64,000 bases of DNA from Armigeres subalbatus (taxonomy: Eukaryota; Arthropoda; Insecta; Diptera; Culicidae): contig NC_085139.1 of the NCBI RefSeq assembly GCF_024139115.2, forward strand, positions 105,811,935-105,875,934, read 5' to 3'. Below are positions 42,390 to 52,478 of the stretch, one piece after another. The first letter of the stretch is position 1. The number at the start of each line of letters is the position of its first letter. The position numbers and the translations under genes were made by a program. Below the pieces are notes generated by a model. It did no database searches. It had not been told where the DNA came from and saw only the letters and a program-made list of their open reading frames with translations.

Positions 42390-43620
42390 TATTTTTGACG
42401 TAGGACTTACGTCTCTCTTCACTATACCGGGTGTCATTTCAATAATTCCAAAACAACCGCGTTACGCTGTGTTGAAAGATTTTGAATGATAATAGACGTT
42501 TGTCCCAGTGAACGGATCTCGAAAACCCTTAATCGAAGATCTTAAGTATGCCTTTCATATTCATACTTGATATGACCCGAAAACTTGTTTCAATAGGCCT
42601 AAAACTGTTTTCGAAGCAGAACATTGACTGCACTAAAATCTATAAATATGGGTTACTTGTTCATCGCGTCATTTGTTCGCTTGATTCTGATGGTGCAGAC
42701 GCTAGCGGATAGCTGCAACTGCGCACCAAAAAAAGCCATAAGAGGGTGACGCAATTTTTCCTTCTCATTCTTCAGAACTTCCAGCGGATTTTTCTTTCAT
42801 TCTAACCGGGACAAGCAAACCACAGCAGCATCGATTCGACAGCACTCGCAACTTTTCGCAAAACACATCGTCCGCAACATCCGCTTTTCGGCCCTGCAGG
42901 CCGAGGCCACCATCAGCCAAAGCAAGCCAGTACAGCCGCAGAAAATGTTCCAGAAGCAGCCCATTCTACAGACCGACACCGCAGCAATGCCGAGGAGATA
43001 CCGGCAGCAGCAGCAGAGTCGAGCCGAAAACTAGCCGCATCAATGAAGAGCTGAGGCCGACCGGCATCAGTGTTGAGCCGAGACCGGCCGGCATTGGTAT
43101 CGAGCCGAAACAAGTTGAAGAAAATCAAGAGAAAGAACTGAAATGTTCTTGAAGAAATCTCGTGTGTGTGTTTGGTTTCGAGTAAAACCTCGTCAACCAG
43201 TTCCCGAAAGGAGTTAATTTTCGGCCCTTATCAGGGCCAAGAGAGAATAATAATTTTCGCAATTGGGTGGCATTCGTCACTGTTTCGTCGCATGCTGCTA
43301 AGGCAATTCGCATCCCGCTGGTTCCATTGAAGAAACAGCACACGTCAAGTGATACGCTGCATGAATACAACTTTGGTTTTGCGCTCACCCAGGAGCACAG
43401 CATCAGCCTTATAGTCCGCTGCAACATGACGCAACAGGTGGTGATAGAAATGTATTTCTTTGAAGCGAACGGTTCTTCTGAGAGCCACTGATATATAATA
43501 TCAAGGTTTTAAATACCCTCTGCGTTAGAAAATGTACTTGGGTGTCAAATCAATATTCTAGAGATAAAATGTTATACGCGAATAGCAGATTTTCAAGATT
43601 TTTATAACCGTGACATAACA
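42390..43620 (+). repeat. Duplicated module, copy 1 (with histone-type stem-loop)
   Basis: Homologous to copy 2 from about 42,785 (TTTCATTCTAACCGGGACAA) through CAGCAGCAGAGTCGAGCCG and AAATCAAGAGAAAGAAC to GATAAAATGTTATACGCGAA near 43,565. It is probably spliced or regulatory-looking DNA of unknown nature. Frames are short. It begins downstream of a TATAAATA at 42,641, and GACGTAGGACTT at 42,398 is met in inverted form (AAGTCCTACGTC) near 45,231, so the pair of copies may lie inside one larger element. Confidence 0.6.
43223..43238 (+). promoter_or_regulatory. Histone mRNA 3' stem-loop-like sequence
   Basis: GGCCCT, loop TATC, AGGGCC: a perfect 6-bp stem and 4-nt loop with T at loop positions 1 and 3, as in animal replication-dependent histone mRNAs. 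It is followed at once by CAAGAGAGA, close to the purine-rich downstream element. No histone reading frame is visible upstream. Confidence 0.45.
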
Positions 43621-44054
43621 AGAACTGTGACCGCAAAGTGGACAGCTAGACTTGACCATGCCTTTAAAGACACTTTAATATGTCCAAATTTCTCACATAA
43701 TCTAATTTAGATAAATGAACCGGTGATCAGCCCAAACATTATTATGTAACGTTTCGTGAGCAATTTAAAAAGAAATCTCAAAATGAAAAGCTATCAATCG
43801 TTATAGAAAAACATTGTTTGATACTGTTCGCGCACAAAGCGAACGTGACTGAATGTTCTCCCAAACTACCAATCCTAAATCTTCCGCACTTCCCATGAAC
43901 AGCAATTCCTAGCTCGTTGCCTGGCTGCTTACCTGCGAAAAGTCCGTTAGGAAATAGACGCCAGCAGCGACAACAAGAGAAAGAAGAAGCCCATCACGAA
44001 CGCGTCGATGATGACGCTTTGGCTGACAAAGGAACGGGATACAAGACGCTCACT
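43621..44054. other. Spacer between the duplicated modules
   Basis: No coding region recognised. Confidence 0.4.
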
Positions 44055-44100
44055 GATTGGCCGACCAATCAAGCGACGATTCAATATTAAGTATAAAGAA
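44055..44100 (+). promoter_or_regulatory. CCAAT-TATA promoter-like arrangement
   Basis: GATTGGCCGACCAATC (44,055-44,070) is a palindrome holding two opposed CCAAT boxes. AGTATAAAGAAA follows about 20 bp on. The decamer ACAGAGCATT occurs downstream at about 44,117 and again at 44,180. No start codon with a credible frame follows. Inferred only from motif arrangement. Confidence 0.35.
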
Positions 44101-44329
44101 AGTGCATTCGCTTACAGAGCATTTTAGGGATGAATGACCGCCTGAGTTAATATCCCAAAACAAACCATCATCATCATCTACAGAGCATTCAGTCCTTCTT
44201 ATTAGCTGGACCAGCCGAAACAAACAGTCTTTTCAAGGCTATAAGAGTTAAATAATTTCCTTATTCAGTCGATATCGATGCACTCGGAGGCCCTTCAGTC
44301 GAAGCTGCGAATGAGCTGCTGCTGGGTCT

Positions 44330-45060
44330 GACGAGAAGCCATAGCGCAACGTGATTTTTCCTTTCATTCTGACCGGGACAACCAAGTACAGTAATATCGA
44401 TTCGACAGCATTCACACTTTCTAGCAAGGTAGCATCGTCCATACTATCCACTTTTTCGGCCCGGCAGAGTCGAGGCCAACATCAGCCGAAGCATAGCCAT
44501 CATACAGTAGAAGAAGTTCCAGAAGCAGTCCACCCACAGACCCGACACACAATGCCGAGCAGATATGGCAACAGCAGCAGAGTCGAGCCGAGCCGGCCGG
44601 TATCAGTATCGATCCGAGACAAGCTGAAGAAAAGCAAGAGAAAGAGGATGCTTTGAAGAAACCGTGTGTGTTTTGGTTTCAAACAAAACTCTTTCGTCAC
44701 CAGTTGTCCATGAAAAGTTAATTTCAAGAAAGATAATGATAATGCTCGCAATTGGTCACCGGTTCATCGGTCGGCAGTTCGTATCCCGCTGATTCCATCT
44801 GGAGAAACAACACGTCGGCACATACCTACACTGCATGAAGACAGCTTTGGTTTCGCGCTCCACCCAGGCACCACATTAGTTTTACTCACTACAACATGAC
44901 GCAACAGATGGACATAGAAAATGTTTATTTTCAAAGCATACGGTTCTTCTGAGAGCCATTACTCTCTAAAATACTCTAGAGATAAAATGTTATACGCGAA
45001 TAGCACATTTTCAAGATTTTCATAACCGTTACATAACAAGAACTGTGACATATGTAAATA
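44330..45060 (+). repeat. Duplicated module, copy 2 (stem-loop lost)
   Basis: Same order of blocks as copy 1, about 1.4-1.56 kb downstream. Where copy 1 has the stem-loop, copy 2 passes directly from GTTAATTT to CAAGAAAGA; the hairpin is missing but the downstream purine element remains. It shares GATAAAATGTTATACGCGAA near 44,977. Confidence 0.6.
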
Positions 45061-45864
45061 AAAAAAATTCCATTAGATGAAAATCGATTGAGAGCTTTTC
45101 TTTTGAGATATTTTTCCTATTTGCTCATGAAAATTGTTAAAGTAATGTTTGGGCTGTTATCGCGATTTTTATGCAAATTAGGTGACGTGAGAATTGGATA
45201 TATATACATCTTCAAAGTCAAGGTCAAGTCAAGTCCTACGTCCACTTCGCGGTTATGTCACAGACATTACCCACTGTTCGTTTTTTGAAAACATCAAACA
45301 TCTGGATTTTTATTTTCTTACCCGTTCTTCGGATTCCAGACATTTTTTTTTTTAAAATTCAATCGAATTGAATGGTTTGGTTTGATACAAGCCAAAGAAA
45401 AAGCGATTACCCACTTTTGCACGAGAGAAATTGAAATTTAAAAAAAAACAAGCTGTGCAAAGGTCTGAAAGGGTACCACTCAAGAAAAAGGTTGAGTTAA
45501 GAATCGCTGGTAGAAGAATTATCGAAAAAAAAATCCAAGATATCCAGCAGTATAATAACGAAGACCGCAACATACCAAGCCAAGCATTTGGTAGTTTCCT
45601 AGACTGTAATTTAGCTAAAGACTGAAATCGTACAATTGTTAGAGTACCAGCTTCAAGTGGATATTTTTATATTTTGCTCGAGAAATTTTGAAATTAAATT
45701 GGGCTTGCAATGGCGGGCATGCTAAAGCTTTCAATTAATAACTGAGAATGCTTATAGAATACTAAGTTGAAAAGCAGGCCAAGTTCCGTTGGAATGTAGA
45801 GCCATAGAAAAAGAAGAAAACGCTCATTAAAATACTTTGGGTATTTTGTGTAATTTGTGTAAAG
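45061..45864. other. No gene recognised
   Basis: AT-rich; short frames without motifs. Confidence 0.4.
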
Positions 45865-48800
45865 CGCTCCTGGTGGAATTTCCGAAGGAGTTTCTGGCGG
45901 AACTTCTGAAGGAGTTTCTGACGAAACTATCGAAGGAGTTCCTTGCGTAACTTCTGACTGACGGCACTTCCGAAGCAGTTCCCGATGGAACTTCCAAAGG
46001 AGTTCCTAACAAAGCTTCCGAAGGAGTTCCTGATGGAACTTCCGAAGGTGTTCCTAACGGAACTTCCGAAGGAGTTCCTTGCAACTTCTGACTGAGAACT
46101 TCGGAAGGACGACGGAATTCGAAGGTTCCTGACGGAACTTCCGACGAGTGCCAAGAACTCGAAGAACTCTGGAAGCTTCGAAGTCGAAGGTTCCTGACGT
46201 AACTTCCGAAAGAGTTCCTGACGGATTTCGAAGGAGTTCTGGCGGAACTTCGAAGGAGTTCCTGACGGAACTTCGAAGGAATTTCTGACCGAACTTCCGA
46301 AGGAGTTCTGACGGAACTTCCGAAGAGTTCTGACGGAACTTCGAAGGACCTGACGGAACTTCCGAAGAGTTCTGACGGAACTTCGAAGGAGTTCCTGACG
46401 GAACTTCCGAAGGAGTTCCTGACGGAACGTCCGAAGTTCTGACGGAACTTCCGAAGGAGTTCTGACGGAACTACGAAGGTTCCTGACGGAACTCGAAGAA
46501 CTTCCGGAACTTCGAAGGAGTTTCTGACGGAACTTCCGAAGGAGTTCCTGACGGAACTTCGAAGGTTCCTGACGGAACTTCCGAAGGGTTCGCGGAACTT
46601 CGAAGAGTTCTGACGAACTTCGAAGGAGTTCTGACGGAACTTCCGAAGGAGTTCTGACGGAACTTCGAAGGAGTTCCTGACGGAACTTCCGAAGGAGTTC
46701 CTGCGGAACTTCGAAGGAGTTCCTGACGGAACTTCCGAAGAGTTCTGACGGAACTTCAAGTTCTGACGGAACTTCAAGGAGTTCCTGGCGAACTTCGAAG
46801 GAGTTCCGACGAGTTTCTAACGGAACTTCCGAAGGAGTTACTTCCGAAGGAGTTCCTGACGGAACTTTCAAAAGAGTTCCTGACGGAACTTTCAAAGGAG
46901 TTCCTGACGGAACATCCGAAGGAGTTCCTGACGGTACTTCCAAAGGAGTTCCGAACGGAACTTCCGAAGCAGTTCCTGACGAAACTTCCGAAGCAGTTCC
47001 TAATGGAACTTCAGAAGGAGTTCCTAACGAAACTTCCGAAGGAGTTCCTAATGGAACTTGCGAAGGATTTCCTGACCGAACTTCCGAAGGAATTTCTAAC
47101 CGCTTCCGAGAGTTCTTGACGTTCAATGGGTTCTGACGGAACTTCCGAAGGAGTTCTGACGGAACGTCCGAAGGAGTTCCTGATGACGGAACTCCGAAGG
47201 AGTTCCTGACGGCTCGAAGGTTCTGACGGAACGTCGAAGGGTTCCTGACGGAACGTCCGAAGGTTCTGACGGAACGTCCGAAGGAGTTCTGACGGACATT
47301 CTGATGACGTCGAAGGAGTTCTGACGAACTTCGAAGGAGTTCCTGACGGAACTTCGAAGGTTCCTGACGGAACTTCCGAGAGTTCCTGACGGAACTTCCG
47401 AAGGATTCCTGAGAACTTCGAAGGAGTTCTGAGCGAACTTCAAAGGAGTTCCTGACGGAACTTCGAAGGTTCGCGGAACTTCAAGGAGTTCGACGGAACT
47501 TCGAAGGTTCTGAGGAACTTCCTGACGGAACTTGAAGGTTCCTGACGGAACTTCCGAAGGAGTTCCTGACGGAACTTCCGAAGGTTCCTGACGAACTTCC
47601 GAAGGAGTTCTGAGCAACTTCCGAAGGAGTTCTGACGGAACTTCGAAGGAGTTCCTGGAACTTCGAAGGTTCCTGACGGAACTTCGAAGGAGTTCCTGAC
47701 GATCGAACCTGACGAACTCGAAGGATTCTGACGGAACTCGAAGGTTCCTGACGGAACTTCGAAGGAGTTCCTGACGGAACTTCGAAGGAGTTCCTGACGG
47801 AACTTCCGAAGGTTCTGCGGAACTTCCAGAGTTCCTGACGGAACTTCGAAGGTTCTGACGAACTTCGAAGGAGTTCCTGACGGGAGTTCTGACGGAACTT
47901 CCGAAGAGTTCCTGACGGAACTTCGAAGGTTCTGACGAACTTCGAAGGAGTTCTGACGAGAACTTCCGAAGGAGTTCCTGACGGAACTTCCGAAGGAGTT
48001 CCTGACGGAACTTCGAAGGTTCGACGAACTTCGAAGGAGTTCCTGACGGAACTTCCGAAGAGTTCCTGACGGAACTTCCGAAGGAGTTCTGACGAACTTC
48101 GAATTCTGACGGAACTTCGAAGGAGTTCCACAACTGAAGTTCTGACGGAACTTCTGAAGGATTCCGACGGAACTCCGAAGGAGTTCCTGACGGAACTTCC
48201 GAAGGAGCTCCTGACGAACTTCCGAAGGAGTTCCAGATGGAACTTCGAAGGGTTCAGATGGAACTTCCGAAGGAGTTCCTGACAGCACTTCCAAGGAGTT
48301 CCTGACGGAACTTCCGAAGGAGTTCCGGAACTTCCGAAGGAGTTCAACGGAACTTCCGAAGGAGTTCGCAGGAACTTCCGAAGCAGTTCCTGACAGAACT
48401 TCCGAAGAGTTCCTGACGAACTTCGAAGGAGTTCCTGACGGGACTTCCGAAGGAGTTCCTGACGGAACTTCCGAAGGAGTTCTGACGAACTTCGAAAAGT
48501 CTCAGACGGAATTAACGAAAGAGTACTTAACGGATGTTCCGAAAGAGTTTCTGACGGAACTTCCTGACAAAACATCCGAAGAAGTTCTTGCGGAACTTTC
48601 GAAGGAGTTCTTGCGGTGCCTCCAAAGCAGATCCTGACAGAACTTCTGAAGGATATCCTGACGGAACTTCCGAAAGAGTTCCTGTCGGAACTTACGAACG
48701 AGATCCTGACGTATCTTGCGAAGGAGATCCTGACGGAACTTCCCAAGGAGTTCCTGATGGAATTTCCGAAGGAGTTCCAGTCGGAACTTCCGAAGGAGTT

Positions 48801-50697
48801 CCAGACGGAACTTCGAAGGTTCAGACGAACTTCGAAGGTTCCAGGGAACTTCGAAGTTCAGACGGAACTTCCTAAGGAGTTCCAGACGGAACTTCCGAAG
48901 GAGTTCCAGACAGAGCTTCCGAAGGAGTTCCAGACGGAACTTCCGAAGGAGTTCCAGACAGAGCTTCCGAAGGAGTTCCAGACAGAACTCGAAGGTTTGA
49001 CGGAACTTCCGAAGAGTTCCTACGGAACTTGAAGGAGTTCTGACGGAACTTCCGAAGGAGTTACAGACGAACTTCCGAAGGAGTTCCAGACAGCTTTCGA
49101 AGGAGTTCCAGACGGACCTTCGAAGAGTTCGAACAGTTCGAAGGAGTTCAGAGACTTCGAGAAGAGTTCAGACGGAGCTTCCGAAGAGTTCCAGACGGAA
49201 CTTCCGAACAGATGGAACTCCGAAGGAGTTCCAGATGGAACTCGAGGAGTTCCAGATGGAACTTCCGAAGGAGTTCAGATGGAACTTCGAAGGTTCAGAT
49301 GGAACTTCAGAGGAGTTCAGAGAACTTCCGAAGGGTTCAGACGGAACTTCGAAGGAGTTCCAGACGGAACTTCCGAAGGAGTTCCAGACGGATTCCGAAG
49401 GAGTTCAGACAGAACTTCCAGAGTTCAGACAGAACTTCCGAAGGAGTTCCAGACGGAACTTCCGACGGAGTTCTGACGGAACTTCCGAAGAGTTCCAGAC
49501 GGAACTTCCGAAGGAGTTTTAGGAACTTCCAAGGAGTTTCGAGGAACTTCCAAGGAGTTTCGAGCGGACTTCGAAGGATTTCAGACGGAACTGAAGTTTC
49601 AGACGGAACTTCCGAAGGAGTTCCAGACGGAACTTCCGAAGGAGTTCCAGACGGAACTTCCGAAGGTGTTCCAGACGGAACTTCCGAAAGTGTTCCAGAC
49701 GGAACTTCCGAAGGTGTTCCAGACGGAACTTCCGAAGGAGTTCCAGACGGAACTTCCGAAGGAGTTCCAGACGGAACTTCCGAGGGAGTTTCAGACGGAA
49801 CTTCCGAAGGAGTTCCTGATGGAACCTCCGAAGGAGTTCCTGATGGAACCTTCGAAGGAATTCCTGACGGAGCTTCCGAAGCAATATCTGACAAAACATC
49901 CGGAAGAGTTCCTTACGAAACTTCCGAAGAAGTTCCTAACGAAACATCCGAAGCGGTTCCTCACGAAACTTCTGAAGGAGTTCCTCACGGAACTTCAGAA
50001 AGAGTTCCTCACTGAACTTCCGAAGGACTTCCTCACAGAACTTTCGAAGGAGTTCCTCACATAACTTCCGAAGGACTTCCCCACAGAACTTCCGAAGGAC
50101 TTTCTCACGGGACTTCCGATGGAGTTCCTCAAGAGTTCTTCACGGAATTCCGAAGATGTTTCTCACGGAAATCACGGGGCCTCCGAAGGATTTCCTCACA
50201 AAGCTTCCGAAGGATTTACTCACGGGGCTCCCGAAGGACTTCCTCACGTAGCTTCCGAAGGACTTCATCGCGGAACTTCCGAAAGAGTTTCTCACGGAAC
50301 TTCCGAAAAAGGTCTTCATTGAATTTCCGAAGGATTTTCCCACTGAGCTTCCGAAGGATTTCCTCACGGAGCTTCCGAAGGAATTCCTCGCAGACCTTCC
50401 GAAGGAATTCCTCGCAGACCTTCCGAAGGACTTCCTTATGAAGCACCCGAAGGACTTCCTCATGGAACTTCCGAAGGAGTTCCTCAAGGAATTTCCAAAT
50501 GAGTTCCTCACGGAACTTCCAAAAGAGTTCCTCACGGAGCTTCCAAAAGAGTTCCTCACGGAACTTCCATAAGAGTTCCTCACGGCACTTCCGAAGGAAT
50601 TCCTCGCGGAGCTTCCGAAGGAGTTCCTCGTGGAACTTCCAAAGGAGTTCATCATGGAGCTTCCGCAAGAGTTTCTCATGGAACTTCCGAAGGAGTG
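45865..50697. repeat. Minisatellite array E, 24-bp unit
   Basis: Arms GGAACT and AGTTCC separated by TCCGAAGG and by a 4-nt spacer. The spacer defines zones: TGAC to about 48,770, AGAC at 48,775-49,800, TCAC at 49,950-50,697. Many units in 46,085-46,830, 47,100-48,490 and 48,810-49,600 have lost one or two bases (TTCCGAAGG to TTCGAAGG, TTCCTG to TTCTG), whereas 46,830-47,100 and everything after about 49,600 keep the full 24-bp length. Minus-strand frames of up to about 420 codons are repeat by-products. Confidence 0.93.
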
Positions 50698-51239
50698 ATA
50701 TCTGGACATCCAATCAGATTAGTCAACGGACTAAAATTAGAATATGACGTGAAATATGTGTTGTCACTTGTTGGACCCAGAAGCTATAGGTTTACACCGA
50801 TGTCAGCTGTTTGTAATTCGGTTTGGCCTATCCACTGCATCTCGAATCCATCGATGATGCTATCAGAACCGTAACAGAAATTGTACACTTGTCTGGATGG
50901 TTTGGACTAGAAGACATCTTTGGCTGCGGAATAGTTGTTAGAACCGTCGACACCCATCATATATTATCTCGATCTTCAATAAAACCGGAATTAGCTGTGT
51001 TCATAGATTAGTTTGTGTCGACTTAAATGCTATAGAAACGGTGTACGATTCAATGAAATCTACCGGTCTAATTTCTTTACCGGCAAAATATAATCATCTT
51101 GTTATCACCGTTTATCTCTTCTACCACATCCTTCCACCGGAAAGTATCAATCGCGCCAAACACCATACCTACAATGGTGGTATTTATCTCGAAAATATGT
51201 GAGTGTGCAATTTCTCTAAATTATAATACAAATAACACC
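50698..51239. other. No gene recognised
   Basis: One 62-codon plus frame (50,823-51,011) has an unremarkable soluble-protein composition. An AATAAA-like word near 50,980 is insufficient to call an exon. Confidence 0.3.
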
Positions 51240-51960
51240 GCATCGCTGCAGCAGCCGCAGCCGCAGGAATGATACACCGTCCGAGTAGCGTTGTTGCCGG
51301 GTTTACCTGTAACCACGAACGATGCACGCCGCGAGAGCAGCACCACCTCAGCGTGCATCCTGTCGTAGGTTTGCCTTTACTGCGCGCTCGCGCACGGTTG
51401 CTTCACCGCTTCTACCTCGACGGTTGCTGGTTGTCGGATCACAGCTCGCGTCACGTCGCTCGCACTGACCAGCAGTGACGCGAGTTACGAGTGAAAGGCA
51501 ATCCCTATCAATCGTGGTTTGTGGTAGGTAGGTAGGTAGTACATGACGAGGCTCGATTGCGGATCTCTGCTTTGGCTACGGGCGCGAGGGATCGGGCGTC
51601 GGATCGGAGCAGCTTTCCTCGGGGGGCTGTTGCTGGAATTGATTTGTTTCGACGAATTGGACGAAGGTTTCGGATTGATTCGTCTCCGTTGTCTTCTTCA
51701 CGAACGGCGGCCGGTGTAATTCGTGAAACTAAATAGGGTTGGCTGCAAACGAGTTGCGCGAGTCGACGTCGTCGGTTTGATGGAAGTGTTATGAAACCGA
51801 AAGGTGGATTGTTCTCGACGGCAACGATGCTCGTGCGGTGCAGTGGAAACCCATAATAGGATTGTGGCTTTTTTCGTTCGGGGCTGTCGTCACGAAATGT
51901 CCGCTCCGGAGAGGTGGGCCTGTGTCTATGATTACGGTGATGAGGTGTCTAATCATAATA
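51240..51960. other. GC-richer, promoter-like patch
   Basis: Dense in CAGCAG, GCGCGCTCGCGC and CGTCACGTCG words, with GTAGGTAGGTAGGTAG at 51,522-51,538. Possible host regulatory or 5' sequence. No domain in its frames. Confidence 0.25.
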
Positions 51961-52478
51961 ATTAGTTAGAAATCCGAGTCGATTATCAAACTTGAAAATA
52001 ATGTCTGAATTTCTTCTCTGTTTTTTTACAGGTATGGTCCGTTAGCTAATATCGAGTCATGGAGTTTCGTGCAGAATTCTCACGTGAGCAGAACTGAAAC
52101 AGATTCGGCAACTGTTAGCCGAATTATTAACCTCCATATTAAATGGACAATGTCCATTGTACATGCTTTCAATAAAATTGAACAATTGAATTTTATATTC
52201 TGTAAATAATAACCGTTTATTTTTCTATGTTGGATGAAAGATACCTAGAAACTGTATGGTTATCCATGGTGTTTGAATATTTCATGAAAGACTTAAATGG
52301 TACATAAGGCCGAAACCTAAAAAAATCATAAACATTCCTTCGTCGAATGTGATAAAAATAAGCAGCATCATACCAAATGGAATAGAATGTTATAGTCCAA
52401 AACTTCAAATGTATGCAGTGTTGGTACGTTTTTCGTAAAACTTTAATGTGAACTTCTTCCGAAAGACTAATTATTGCC
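51961..52478. other. No gene recognised
   Basis: AT-rich; a 103-codon minus frame (52,217-52,528) shows no motif and runs into the next element's end. Confidence 0.4.

Noticed and set aside
42780..43260. Histone gene or pseudogene upstream of the stem-loop
   Set aside because: I looked in all frames for core histone and H1 motifs and saw none, so only the RNA signal is reported.
45827..48746. Ser/Arg/Val-rich minus-strand frames of 280-420 codons
   Set aside because: Frames through array E that change register at each small deletion; repeat by-products.
7247..50697. Identity with the known Aedes satellite locus that makes piRNAs (tapiR)
   Set aside because: I cannot compare sequences here and unit structure gives no specific reason to equate them.
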